From Centropus unirufus (taxonomy: Eukaryota > Chordata > Aves > Cuculiformes > Centropidae): DNA of 64,000 nucleotides. Location: NCBI GenBank assembly GCA_013397695.1, contig VYZI01000106.1, positions 1,156,308 to 1,220,307 on the forward strand. The letters run 5' to 3'. The notes under the pieces were generated by a model that saw only the letters and a list, made by a program, of their open reading frames with translations, made no database searches and was not told the origin of the DNA. Positions 34,205-48,434 of the stretch are shown one piece after another. Both the position numbers and the translations under genes were made by a program. Position 1 is the stretch's first letter. Each line of letters begins with the position of its first letter.

Positions 34205-37052
34205 GTTAGTCTAAAATGAAAACCTTTTATTTCAAAACAGCTTTACCAGATGTGTATACCGATTTTTCAGTGTTTATAAGACTCCATTTGTTACAATGGT
34301 TTTCCCTCACTTAGCTATTCGGTCTGTGTAATGAAACAAGAATCCAGACTATCATCTGGATAACATCTGGAATTAAGGATAAAGCATGCTGTAAATCTGG
34401 GTGTGCGAACACATATATACATGTAGATTGTGTGTGTGTGTGGGCAGCAACACTTAAACACCCACACAGAAATAGCCTTAATCTGAATTTTATTTAGTGA
34501 TGGAAGTTTTACAGTTTACTATGTTATCTATTTTTAACTCTCATTATTTACAACCACGTATGAAATAAATAAAATATCTTAACTACTTAACTGCTTAATG
34601 AGTTCCACTTTGACTAGATTAAAAAACAAGGGTACAATGAAATTAAAAATTTAAGTTAGTTTTGAATTAAGAAGTCTCATGTATGATGCTGTCACAGGAA
34701 AAATACATAGGAAACCTTTATCTCCTTCATACAGACAGATGAGTAGACCCATTTTTTGCATCTACTCCTCCAGCAACTGTTTTCTACCTGGGATAAAAAT
34801 TGAAAATGGGAGTTCCTTATATTTTATATTAGAAGGCCATCATTTCTCTAGGGTTTTTTTTATACCATCCACTCTAATATGATGTGTTTTTAAATTAAGT
34901 ATAAGATTAAGTACAATGTCTTTACATCTTTCTTCAAAACTTAAAGAAAAAAAATGGGATATGAAAGCAATGCTTACCATACTGTCCAAAGTGTACCAAA
35001 TCTAGAAGAACTTCAATGAATAAGAAAAGACCACGAAGATCACTTTTGGTTTATGCCAGGCATTAAGGTGTTTTATTGAGAGATAGTGAGTGAGGTGATA
35101 TAAAACCCAAAGTTTGCCCTACATATATTGGAAATTATATACTAAATATCTTCTATTATTATTATTTATAAAGGGCCACCAAAATACCTTCAATTTTGAA
35201 ATGGAATGTTTTAAATTTAATAGGCAGAAAATTTACTAATTTTATACTTTTTATCACAGTTGCTACAATTATCCCTTATTTTTCATAACAATTAGCTGAA
35301 ATCTATCCTTCAAAAAGCCTTTGATTTATTTGAATATGAGCAATATAAAAATTACTCAAATAATTTTGTTTGTCTGTTAAGAATTTTGCAGTTGATAATT
35401 AGCTAAAAGCTATTAATGAAGCACTAGTGTACACAGCACTGGAATGTAACATAATGGAGACAGTTTTATTGAGATAGTTTGGTTAGTTGATTATTATCTT
35501 AAAATTTGAGACAGTTTTAAACCAAAAAACATTGCAACAACCAACCTCATTCTTACAAATTTGATTCTAATTATGTTTCTTTGTTTGGTTTGCTTTTTTT
35601 TTTTTTCCTCTGGCCAATTCTCAGATTTTCCTCAGGTTCAGCAGAGGTGGAAGTAAAGTGGGAGAAGGGAGGTTCTCTTCATTCTTAGAAGCATCTCATG
35701 TCGCTTTCATGAATGACTTTGTCCCTACAAGAAAAAGCCTAACAACTCAGATATCCAGCCAGAAATTTTGTTATTGAATACTATAAACAGAACATAACAC
35801 TAAACAAGCCTGAACAGGAGAGAAAGCAAGAATGCAGATGACTATATAAGGAGCTCGTAGTTTATATAACAACAGGGATAGTAATACTATTTTAAAATTA
35901 AGTAGATTAATTATAATCTGCCTCTATATAAATAATTTTCTTTCATTCCTGCTACAGGAACAAATTTTATGGTAATTCATTTAATTTTAATATGAATCAG
36001 ATGATAGATTTCTGTTGCAGACAATTCAGCATAGCTCCAATTGCAAACTTTATACATGCAGCACATCCCTTTGTTTTATGCAGGAAAGACTGAAGGAGAC
36101 CAATACAGATTAAGCTCTAAGCATCAGGAACAGAGGTCAGTGATAAAGCTGTATACAGTCCTTTGACTCTGAGCAGTAACAATGCTCATGCCCAAATAAT
36201 GTCCAAACTTACCTTCTTTTGAATTGATATACCTCCCCTCCTACTCTCTCCTTGAAAGCACACAGTCCCTACATGGCATTTTTCTGAAAGAAATGTCTTT
36301 CTCTCTTAGCTCCAGACATGCTCTTCATTTATAATTTTGCTCATTGCTAGAATCCCTTACAGAAACACATACTTCATGACCTGACCCACAGTACTTCATT
36401 TTCACTAGCCTCATCAGCCTTCCATAATGTTCAGGAGGAGACAAGGTTAGCATTGAAATTCCCCCAGCAGATGCCATTGAAATTTAAAAAGTCAAACAGG
36501 TGCTTGACTGGAAACTCATGCAGTTAGAAGCTGGTGAATTTTCAGGGTTGAAGTGTCTTAAATACACGACAGCCACACTAGCATGGTTTAAGAAAACTAG
36601 TTAGTTCTGAGAGTTGCAGTGCAGGAAAATAAAATTACTGTCCTTCAAGTTCTAGTATTGCAGGCTCCCTAATGTGAACCACATAAAGAAGTCCACTGAG
36701 TGAACGCTTGTCAATCCTGTCAAGTGAAAGGCTATAGCTAGCCAGTCATTAAGCCTGAATAAAGGATGCTGGTCTGGACTAAACTTATATGTGATTTCTT
36801 TGTTGATACTATAAAGCAATCACATACTGAGGGTTTCCATAGTAACAAGTGAGCTTTTTTTTTTTTGTTTTGTTCTAAAGCTCTTTCATGCACTTAACAT
36901 ACACATGCAGTGGGATTATTGCCAGGGAATATGATTTCTGCTTTCCTAGTATTATTTAACCAGAGCAGGGTAAAGCATGGTTTTCAATTAAACTGGAGAT
37001 TTATTTTCCTTCCTTTGTAAGAACATTAAAAAAACCTTTACAAATTACTTAC
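34205..37052. other. RALYL intron, no gene
   Basis: AT-rich. A short GT repeat lies at 34429-34443 and T runs lie near 35596-35608 and 36856-36867. No element or exon supported. Confidence 0.5.
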
Positions 37053-37233
37053 ATCTTTGGTTTCTGCGTTTGCTCCTGTACATAGTCATGCTGAAGAAAT
37101 TCCACTTTCTAAGAAGTAATTGTCTTGAATACAGACAAAAGAGATGAGATCGTGCTTCTGCTTTGCAGTGAGACAGTTGCTCACTGACAGAAGGTAACCA
37201 GCAGTCTCTCAGAGAAAGGCAGGGTAATACCAT
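37053..37233 (-). CDS. Candidate alternative first exon of RALYL (short basic N-terminus)
   Basis: The minus strand carries an open frame from an ATG at 37233. It ends at a strong donor, AAAGAT before GTAAGT (37047-37052). A second in-frame ATG at 37089 would give MTMYRSKRRNQR plus one leftover base. That phase (one base) is exactly what the RALYL exon at 6091 needs (it begins with two bases), so direct splicing would continue in frame into INMAGEPKPY. A CCAAT box lies about 30 bases upstream of the longer ATG. The product would lack the RRM. Alternatively 37053-37090 alone is a small internal exon, since TTTCTTCAG precedes the second ATG. No transcript evidence is available here, so this is inference. 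The phase match has a one-in-three chance of being accidental. Confidence 0.35.
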
Positions 37234-37258
37234 TCTTCTAAAAACCAGGGGAGATGCT

Positions 37259-37263
37259 ATTGG
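37259..37263 (-). promoter_or_regulatory. CCAAT box upstream of the candidate first exon
   Basis: Minus-strand context GAACCAATAGC matches the NF-Y type CCAAT box. It sits 26 bases upstream of the 37233 ATG and about 170 bases upstream of the 37089 ATG, the latter being a usual spacing for a promoter. No TATA box is evident between. Confidence 0.35.
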
Positions 37264-37287
37264 TTCTCACTATTTTCCCTATTGCAG

Positions 37288-37325
37288 AGCTTAGATATGA
37301 AAAGTAAGCTTAGATATGAAAAGTA
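37288..37325. repeat. Two-copy 19-bp tandem repeat
   Basis: AGCTTAGATATGAAAAGTA occurs twice without change at 37288-37306 and 37307-37325, just upstream of the candidate first exon on the minus strand. Identity of the copies suggests a recent duplication. Confidence 0.92.
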
Positions 37326-40300
37326 TTTATTTCTTATTTTTTCCTATGCATTTGAAACTAGCTAATAAAATCAAGAAAGCATATAGAATCATGTGGGGTG
37401 ATGTTCTATTCAATAACTTGACATCAAGAGTCCTCGAAAAAGCCCTGATGTAACAAAAATTGCATAAATGACCTAACAAACCTAATAAAATGTAACTTTT
37501 CATTGGGATGTCCTAGAATTATGCATAGGAGGGAAATGAAATTGTTTTGTGCTATTTTCTAAGAAAATCACTATTAAAAAAATTAACACATGTTGATCAA
37601 TGAAATCCTAACTGCAGGTCTAAACTCATTAATGGGATGTTCAGGAGATAACATAAAGTCTGGGGGGGAGGGTTCATGCCTATGTTTAGTTCTGCGTTAC
37701 CTTTCAGTGATTTAATCTGAGGAATGTTACTTAAGTAACATTGTGTTGATTGTTCTTTTTTATAACTATTGCATTCCCTGCTGGTTTGTCAAATCACATG
37801 GTCATGGGAAAACAAAAAGTGCCAGCCCACTGCATCCATGTGTGTCACCAATTCAAAGAATCCAGACATCTTTCTAAAGGGGGAAGGGGAAGGGGGACTA
37901 AATTCTTGTGGTGTGAGGGGAAGAGAGTTATGATGGCATTCAAGAAAGAAGTCAGTGACATCTATGGAGCTGGAAAGCAGTGGGAATCCCAATTCATTCA
38001 GCAATAAATCTAACTTCAAAAAAATTATGCAAAAGAATTTCCTAACATTTTAAGAAATATATGTTTTGAGATCCCATCCATGTTTTCAGGTCCTGATCTC
38101 AGATACCACAAATACAGAAGTGTCAAAAGATTAGAGATAGAGGATGCTGTAACATAAAAATAATTGGTATGGAGGCTGAAATGTCTTGAAAACTAATAAT
38201 AGTAGTCTTATTGTTGTTTCAAATATGTAGTTTGACAACAACTCTCAAAAGTACTCAAGAACTTTAAAGCTAATATCTTTGAGTTACATTAAAAACATTT
38301 ATCTTAGGTTTCTTAGGGTCATTCATGATTTAGAAAGCAAAAACTCCTTTTGAAAGACAGAAACAATTTGCACCATTCATGTAAAAACATTGACATACAT
38401 TTATTTTATGCATGTAAGGGAAAAATAAATACATTTAAAGGAATATCTTTCTCAAACTATCCTAAAAAGATACTTTTCCTATCTTCCTTTTCCCCTTTCA
38501 CCTTTTTTTATATAGATATATCTTATAACAAAATTTACCTTTGTGCATCCTTTATTTTTTCTTTCAGTAGTTCAGTATTTGTATATCCTCACAATGGCAC
38601 ACCTCTAGCTACTGAAGTGAAATCTTTATATTAGCTCTTCCTTCTCTGTCAAAACCTGACCACATCTTTTCATTTGGATTTGTATCAGCACAGCTGAGGA
38701 TAAAGCGTAGCCTGAAGAAAGTGAAAGCAATGGATCATTTTTTTTAGATTTCTTTAGCATTTCGGCTAAAGTTGTCTCAAAATGCCACAGTTGAAATAAC
38801 TCAGTCTCAGTTGTGGAGGTCAGCAGAAAGGTAGGAAATTGCAAAGCACATCAACAGTGACAGGTACAAAAAAATGGCTATGTTCCTGCTAAACATAGCG
38901 GGATACAAAATACCTGTACTGCATAGAAAGACCCTGTGTTCCATCCACTCAAACAGCATTTTGCAGCTTATATGCATTAAAGTTAGTATTTAGTATTTTT
39001 GCAATAATTTATATGCATGGAGGTTAATTCCCCAGTTTTCCTGCTTTACTTTTTCCTCTGTGTTAATTTCAAGCCGAATCAGATCTGTAATCTAACTCAC
39101 ACTACAGAGATCTGTGGTCTCCTTTTAAATTCGCTTTGTGTAGCAACCCTTGTTCCCCTTTCCTGCTCTTTTTCTACTTCTAACTGAAGGCTCTCATTCA
39201 TAGTATTAGTTTCAAATTTTCCTTCTTTCATTGATTTGGTAATATGTTCTCAATATTTTTCCTCAGTCCACAGTAGATCTTAAGTATAGAATTCATTCAT
39301 TTTCCTTATCAATAATGGGTAATTTTTTGTTGAGTTTTCCCATGTGTTTAACCTAGTTGTATATTACTATATCTCTGTCTCATATTACACATAGTACATG
39401 CAACAACATGTATATTTTTCCATTGTTCTTTTATGCACTGTTCTATTATGACCAGCTATATTAAATGGAAATTTCAGGGGATAGGGGTTAATTATTTTTA
39501 ATCCATATTCCTTGAAAATACAGTCTCTGGTTTATTCTGTGTTAATTGCAACTATGATTTCTTCAGTATAACAAAATGCATTCACTAAAAGTAATGTAAA
39601 TACACTCTGGCAATTCATTCTAGGTCTGCCTATAAAAAATATTGCAGAAAAAGTACTTGAATGTACTGGCTAGCTTTGAGTGGACACAGGAGCCTCCTGT
39701 TTCTGTGTCACTGTACCCTGTTAGGGGAGATTAAAATTCATTTCTACAATATTACAGCTCAAAAAAAAAGTCAGAATCTTGCATATGGCTGGTTAAATGC
39801 AGCAAGCATGTTGAGGTGGGAAGAAATGAAAGGAAACTTAGCGAGAAAAATCACCCAGTCACATTAAGCTTATTACTTTTCTACAAAGCTTCATCTTCCT
39901 AAATAATTACAAAAGTTTAAAATATTCTTAAAACAGCCTGCTAAAATTAATTTTAACAGATTATTGTTGATGGTGAAAAAAAACTTAGTAATGTCCACAT
40001 CAACATATTCCATATCACTTCATGCCTTTCTGTCCTCTCCTCCATACAGGTCCCAATAAGGAGTTTTTCTCTGAACACTGATAAAGTTTGCAAACTGTTT
40101 CCTAAACAGAGGAAGAAAAAAAATACAGATATTTTACAACTATAAGTACTGACTGGAATGTCACATATTACTCATCAGTAAACACTTTGTCTGGTCTATA
40201 TCCTCAATTTTATTTTTAATGAGAGGATCTTAGTCAAAAAAAGAAGGTGGAGGAGGCTTAAAGTATGTTCTGTCTCTCAGTGTTTAATTCAATGCACCCA

Positions 40301-43300
40301 AAGAGTCTTCTTAGATAACACTCTTCTAAAGCTTCCACTATTGTTATTTTTATGATGTCTACTAAGTAAATACTGCATCTAAGATGATGAATTCATTTTT
40401 CTCTTATTTCTCTGAAATAAGTTATAAGCGTAGGGATCAACATTTAATGTCTTCAAAGTAGTAAGCACTCTGGGATTCAATTATTGAATACACTCAACCT
40501 TTGCACCTTTTACTGGTAAAAATTAGGACAATCATGTGACAATAATGCTTTTTAACATGGCCTTAAACCTATTAGACAAATAAAATTCACTTTACCAAGA
40601 AATATAATTTAGCTATTAGAGCAGGTTTGTGAAAACATATTCCATTTATGGTGTAATGAGGACAGAGCTTAAAACATTGGCCAAACCATATCCCTGGCTA
40701 ACACTGTTACAGGACTGAACAAGATTTGGCAAGCAGAATAACAAAGAACAAACTTGTACTTCTCATCCTTACATCTATAAGTCAGAATTAGAGAGTTTCA
40801 AACTGGCTTGCATTCCTGAATCTGACCAGAAACAAAGACTGATGAGAGAGTCATAGAATGGAAAAGGAATTAAATAGAAAGAAAAAAAAGGTGAGATATA
40901 TGACTTATTATTATAAAATATCATCAAGAAGTCCACTATTTGTTAGTACACAATCCACAGTAAATTGTGGTTAAAAAATTTATGTGGGCTACAGAGAAAT
41001 AATGTAGCATAATACTTTGCAATGAGCATTATTTCCTTTCCCTAAAGCCAATAAGACTGTCAAAATGTTTTAATGCTCTTCTTTCACTTCAGCCAGTCTT
41101 TACTCTGGACAAACATTCAAATACAGAAGAATATACAGTTTACAAAATTTCAATAAAATCTCAAGTATTCATTAAAAACCACATTACGATGAAATTTGTT
41201 ACATTAACTGCATTCCCATAATATACTAATTTAGGGAAAAAAACCCAACAAAACAGAAGCAATGAGTTTATTCTGCAGCTGTTTGATTTTTAGAAAACTG
41301 TTTGGCTGTTTCTTGTCTCATTATGTACACTTAGGCTGACCTGTTTTACTTCAACACTATAAGACAGTAATGAAACTTCACCACAAAAGATTCTTTTTTA
41401 GACAGTAGAAGAAAGCCCCCATGGTACTGGTCCTACTTTCACTATAGGGAGTTTTCTCTTTTTCAATAAAGTATCTTCACTAGAATTTCATTTATCTCAT
41501 TGTTATACTAGCATTTATCTTTAATCTTTAAGGAATTCGCTGTCAAGCCTCCTTCATTAGACTAAGCTCTTATTATCAAACATGGCCATTACCATTCAGC
41601 AACATGTTCATACATGAACAGATGAATGAAACAAAGCCCGCCACCTTCATTCTCAGGTAGAAGCCCTTACTAACTCTTCCTCCTATCCTTATTCTCAGCG
41701 TATTTTCATTCCTCCAACAAGAGCATCGGAGGAGCATTTGGATGTTTTACTGTGACTAAAAGTTACAAAGTTTACAGTGTCATTTCTTACAAACGTAGGG
41801 TTGAAATCAACATCTACAAGTCTGAAAGTAAAATATTTATCTATCAGTAAAGACCGAAATTTCAAAGAATCAAAAAGATTGGGAAACAAACCCCCAGCTA
41901 AGTAGAGAAATCACGGAACAGTCCTGAAATACGTGAAAGGCTCCCCACACTGCAAGAGAAATCAGTTGTTTGGAAACTTTGTTATTGATAAGGATAGCTT
42001 GACATTGCCAAAAAATTGCTAAAAGCTGTTTTACTGGAGGATTTTAGCATATGTCAGATAACTCAGAGGGGCCTGTCTAAGAAATGGATCAGTTGACATC
42101 TCATAGTTTCTTCCAAGTCGTACTTGTGATGCTGTATGTGCAGATGAAATAGAAAGTATATGCTCCATCACTATTCAGTCTGTTTGTCCTTCAGCCTACT
42201 TAATATTGATGGAGTAGGCTAGTAGAACTCTAGCATGACATGGGGAAAATTTATGCCAACCAAGGTAAAACATTAAATGCCCAGTGCCTACTTTTAGGGA
42301 ACCCTAGAAGTCCAACCTTCACTCTTAATTGGTTTCTCTAGCTGGGAATGAATGAAGTCCCCTATGGTTGAACCCTATCCTGACTCTTTCCAGCTACCAA
42401 CACTGGTCTCCTGACTCAGACAACTATGAATACACTTTATGAAGGCCTGACAGAATTCCACTGTGTTCCCAATTATACTTATGTAACTTCCACAAGATTC
42501 AGAGGAGCCACAAGACATGGATATACTAAGATTGAATCCTCCACTTTGTAATTCAGAATAATGATTTTACACAAAGAGCCACTCCACAGCTTTTTTCCTA
42601 GTCCCAAAGACTAACAAGGACTTTAGAGACATTTGATCATTTCCCAACCTAAACTCGTTTTTTGTTATTCACACTGTCTAAGGTAACTCTTGAGAGAATC
42701 TTTGCCTGTGCTATTCTTTTCCCAGTTCCAAAACTAAATAATGCAGTTATGAAGGTGTGACATCTCTTCCTTTTCTTTTTTTTTTCTTTCAAAAAATGTA
42801 CTGTGCACAGCAAGTATGGGTCTCTTTAGACTGAATGGGATAACATAAAGCTTTCTGTTCTTCCAGTTGAACTTCAGGCTCAGGGTTAGATTTCTGCATG
42901 ATTCTACAGTGAAAAAGAAAAATAGCTTCCCTTCTGCTTTGGCAAGTGGAAAAATGGTAAATTAATTGGAGATTAATGCCCCTTTGACTGATATCATTTG
43001 CTTTACACACTCGAAAAATCAAAGTTTTTCCTCCTGTCTTAGATCAGTTTCTTTCCTAATACATCTCATTTCTTGACAAATTTGTTCTTGGTTAGTTTCC
43101 TTGAAGTTTTAAACAAGTAAAAAGTTTTGGTTTGTTTTTCTAAGTCCTAGCTTCTTTTTGTCTCACCTTTAATTTGATTTTACGTGGGTTTTATGTAGCC
43201 CCGACAGGATTTCATTTATTTCTGCTACATTCTTTGGTTGCTAGTTTAGCTGGTAGTCTTCATCAACTTCTACTTAGTCTTGATGAAGCTGCTACCATCC

Positions 43301-46300
43301 ATCAGCAATACTTCTTAGTTACTTTTGTGTAAATTCTCAACATCTGTTTAAAAATTGAGAAGGTGTTAAGAGATGTTGCATTTCAAAATTCAAATGAGAC
43401 AAAACCACACGCAATTAAAAATAGGTAGAAGGTTTGTGTTCCAAATTCTTTTCCAGATATAAACCAAGATTCCACTAAAAAAATATCTTTCCTTCAGGAT
43501 TTGCATTGATATAATTCATATTGCAAATGACGTATAAAGGCACGGCTTGCATTTTTCTGTTCATTAAACTGTTTCTTAGAAAGCCTATATATGAAGCTTA
43601 TTGCTAGAAAAACTTCGTATATTTCCTCTTAAAGTAATCCTTCTATTTAATATGATCTTTAATGTTTTGCACAACATACTAAAGCTGGAGTTCATATATT
43701 ATCCTAAATAAAGCACAAACAAAATCATGTAATTAAACATAATTATTTAATACAAAACTGTAGAAAAATGGCTATGAGATTTATGGTAGCAATTTTTTAT
43801 CGGTGCTAGTTAGAAGTACATTAAGGGTTTAATTAGTTTATGTCATAAAAACAATCCTAATGAGTCTATAATTAGTATTTCAAAATGGAATAATTTTTAT
43901 CCAGTTGGTAAATTTTTAATTGTAGTGGGAAAATTTTAGAAAGTCATTAAGTGATAGAGATTTTTTCTTCCTTGTTGCTAAATCTGAAGTAAATTGTGAT
44001 CCTAATAGCAGGCACCATTTTCCATCATCTCAGATCTGGTATATCTTAGCGATTACTGCAAAATAAAAGGGTTGACCAATATTAGATGTGGACTAAAAGC
44101 AGCTTTGCTGAATTAAAATAATATCTAGTCTTTTAATAGACTAGTAAATGTTCCATTCTGGCTTTAATGAAAAATGTTCATATATAGTTTTTCTAGAGGA
44201 ACAAAGTGCTGAATATTGGTGAGTTTTCATGACAGATTTAAGTCAGCTTTTTCTATCAATCTATCTTGTTATTGCTTAAATAACAAAATCATTCCACTTC
44301 CAGATAGAGAGCTATTTTAATGGGGATTATCAATACACCCACTGTATCATATTCTGCAAACAGATTATATCCATTTTAATTTGATTAGTGGCATGCAATT
44401 CATTGTTGCCCCGTTTTCCTTTTCACATTCTTTTCAATTATTACACACAAGGCACTTCAACATGCTAAATCCATTGGGACAAACCTTCAGAACAGAACCC
44501 ATACTTGCAACCCAAAAACGTCAGAAAAATACACCCCAAGTACATTTATCTTGGTTCCATTTATGGGCTCAGAAGTACTAGAACATCTCAAACAGGTTTT
44601 GCAGACCTGGGCATTTGAAGAAACCATTTACTAGCATCACTACTCTACCATGAGATCTTATTTTAAAGTTTTAATACATTTATTGGAACAGCATTAACAT
44701 ATGTTCAAAATGCATTTTCAATCCTTTGCTCTTGTGAAAGGTTGGTTCGTTTTGTCTACAGAACAGAACAGGGAGGGTTTGATAAAGGACCTCTTGTGAA
44801 CAAATGAGGCACTTACAATGTCAATTTGGGGTTGAAAACAATGCAAACTGATAATGTTTTATGGTACATCTAATGAGCACCTGCTGCTTCAACCTTTCAT
44901 TTCACATTTATTATGTTATAACTACAATCAAGAGAAAGCTTATAAGTATATTCCTTTCTTTCCTCTTTGTATAGAATCTTTCTTTTTCAGTGTGTAGAAC
45001 TCATGGCAATTTTAGTTATAATTAATCAGTGCAATGCCTGACTTGAATGGGAGAAAAGGGCCTTGATCGGAGAGGAAAAGTAGAAGAAGCTTGATTTTTG
45101 GAGTGATGGGAAAAGCTGCATTACATCAATTCACCAACAGATCATACCAAAGGATATAACACTGTCAGCACACATGCAAAAACATCTTTGGAATCACGGG
45201 GCTCTGCTCACTCTTTGCAAAACACAATTGTGACTCCAGCTTCACAGCTGCTCCTACTTTGGCTTTTATTTTAGGACTTCTGCAAGACATGTGTCTATGT
45301 GGGGTGGCAGGATGGGGAAAGCGTTAAGAAGAAATATTTACATTAAAATAATAATGCATCTGAATTAATGTCGTAATTATGTCAAGTGGATAGGTGTGGT
45401 GGAAACATCTTCTCCCTGCACGCCTCTGATGAATTTACGCATGTTTTGAGTCAGATGAATTCACAGGTTTAGTCTTATAATATGCCAGCTATACAGCAAC
45501 TTCTCTAAACATTGCAATGAGATCAAAGACATTTCTGAATCAATGGTATCCTATATAGAAACAGGATATAATTTTCTATGATTATAGTAAGTCATATTCT
45601 TTGGTTTTGCTTTAAGTTCAAATAAATTTTTAAATAAGATGGGTAGAGCACCGTAGTGCTATGTAGCAGTTAACAACCAAAGCTCTACCTTTTCAATGAA
45701 GAACTTAAAAAATGGTGTTTACCCTTCTGAGAAAAGGTTACCACACATTTGAAACACATTTTGCATTAAAAAAAAAATCTGGCTAATTGCTAGAAACCCA
45801 ATCTTTTAAAGAAGTAACAGAATCGTTAGTGAAAAAGAACTTCTGAATATAGTTTTGCATGATACAATCCTTCCAAATCAAATGCATTATCTATTCAGGA
45901 ATCCTTCAGACCCACAAGATCTAAGAGGAACGTGGAGAGACTAGTACTTGTCACTTTGAGTTTTTACTATTAATTTCAGATCATACTGTGAATTACCTGC
46001 TAAAAATGCACATAGCAGCTCTTTCCAACAGGATACTGAAAAATAGACAACGGAAACGTGTCCTCAATGACCAGGAAACAAAATATAAAGGATGTCTGTT
46101 TAGTAGAGGAGATAAAGAATGTTTTTATCCCCTTGTGGAATTAGTTAAGAGGCTGTGTGTGCAAATGGGAAACAAAAGCGTGCAAGATGCTTCATTAAAC
46201 TCTAACCTAAAGTTGTAGACATTGAGGAGTTTAGGTGCCAGGATTTCTATTTCCTATTCTGTGACCCTTGGGAAGGGTAAACTATTTAAGATAGCATGGC

Positions 46301-48434
46301 AAGAGCAGCTCCTGAAGATAGTTTGTTTAGAGGAGATACCAAAACGACAGAGATATCCAAAACAAAGAGATATCCAAAGTGACTTTGAATAATCTGTCTT
46401 TAGATCATTTCCATCCTTGAAAATTTCTCTTCTTGACTCAATTAGACCAGCAAACGTATTTTTTAATGATGTTTGACTTTACAGATAAGAAAAGTCCGTT
46501 ATGGATTTAAGAAAGGCAGTGTTACTACCCACCATTTAATCTCTAGGCTGAAATGTTGTTGTTCATGTTTTGGAATATAAAAAGCATAGCAAATTATTTT
46601 GCAACTAATATTGTTAGAATCTAGTGTAACTAATGCTGCACTGAACATGCATGTCCCTCCTGCCATCACTGAAAGAGTAAGGTAGCTTCAGAAGCTTGCA
46701 CAAGATTGGTCATAAGTGTTGATTACATGGAGTTCTAAAAGGTAAAGATAAGAAAAGGTACAACTCTCAAAAATAGGGTTTTTCATAAAGGGTTCAAGAT
46801 GAGAAAAACAGTCAAATTTTCAGCTGTTCTAAAATAAACGTTATTATATGACTTAGTTGCCTGCATTCTTAGATGCCTGAGTTCCATGATGTGGGAGGTC
46901 CTATATTATGCAGCATAAATTTTGGAAAATCATCAAATTATTTTAATTTAAATTAACCGAACATTTGGCTCACAATAGTTAATTTTCCAACTCAGTGAAC
47001 TTAATAGAATAATTGTTCAAGCAGAAGGATAAATTTGATCTGTGAATGGTAGCTCTGGCTAAACATATGACTAATCATGCCATTTCACTGTCCTATCTTT
47101 TATTTTTCATTAATTGCACACTATTGGAAATAGTACTGAAATTTTCAGTGGAGACAATATTTCCAAGGATGGATGCATTAGCATATACTACTGTACAGCC
47201 CTTCATAAAAATAGTTTACTAAATTTACATGAAGTTTTTAGGAATCCCTGTAGTACATGCACCTGCAAAGTGATGTACCTTAAAACAGTGATCAAGGATC
47301 TGTCTTGAGATACTAGGAAATATAGGGAATCCCATGGTAAGCAAAATGAAGTACTCTCAAGGAAAGTGGAATTAAATTGTCTTAATGACAAAGAGAGCTT
47401 TAAAAGTTTCTTTATAATACAGAGATATTTTGCAAAATTATAGAACATTAAAGAAGGTTTTTAGCATTTCAAACTAAATGACATCTATTGAAACATCATC
47501 ACCACAGCTTATTATACATTGAGATTGCTCCATTCCACCCAGACAAAAACATCATTTCAATGTATCACCTTACTGGAAATCTCAGCAGCATTTAATTATA
47601 ATCCAATTAAAAATATGGCAATGAAAGAAATGTGGATTTGTCTACAAAGGCACCATTAAAATACAAAAAACTCTACCATCTGAGGAGTTACTCTCTCCCA
47701 GTAAATGCTATGTAGCTTAAATAAATGGATACTTTGCTCATTAAGAATTATCTTCATTTTTTTGTAAGCCATGTTGCTTGTATCAGACAAATGTCAGGCC
47801 AGATGATACTTAACGCAAAATATACACCTTCCAAGCCCTGAGCACTCTTGATTCTATATATAATTTGGTCCTAATCTGTAAAAAACTGTAAGACATAGAA
47901 AGACAACCCATGCTAAATTTGGAACATTCAATCCTTTGTCTAAGTTATCTGTATGATGACTTACATGAAGAACCTAATAGAACTAGTAGAAGTAGGCCCA
48001 TCTAATCTTTTCTTTTAAAGTGATCGACATGGATGAATGAACAAACTATTTTATTCAAACGGGTGTAAGATCCAAAATGTGATTGACCATTTATGTGACA
48101 AATGGGGATGTATTTGAAATGGAGATATGGATTGCAAATTTAAGATACTCTAAATCAAAATTCAGTTATGACAATAACGATAGTGTTCTTTCTTTAAATT
48201 TTAAGTTCTTTATATTGACAGATGGCAGACCATTATAGAGACTTATCACCAAGGTATTAATAATTTCCTACTGAGAGTAGCAATAAATTGCACTCCAGTG
48301 AGCCTCCAAATCTAGAATGCAAGACATCTGTACTCTGAACATGCAAATAGGAACCTAAGATAAGTCAATCACAGAAAAAGTAAGGGCAACAGATAATTTC
48401 TCTTGAAATCATGTGCAATTGACCATTGACTATG
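37326..48434. other. RALYL intron, no gene
   Basis: Eleven kilobases of AT-rich DNA without a recognisable repeat or exon. Around 43780-43960 it has several TAATTA/ATTAG cores. ORFs are all below 100 codons and show no domain. A small direct repeat, AGAGATATCCAAA, is at 46349-46361 and 46366-46378. Confidence 0.5.

Noticed and set aside
36205..36260. Donor-like CTTACCTTC (minus GAAGGTAAG) suggesting another RALYL exon
   Set aside because: The sequence that would hold the exon lacks an acceptor with a pyrimidine tract and does not encode RRM residues.
40845..40865. GTCATAGAATGG as a CR1 3' tail
   Set aside because: Only about 12 bases match, and the next bases do not follow the CR1 tail.
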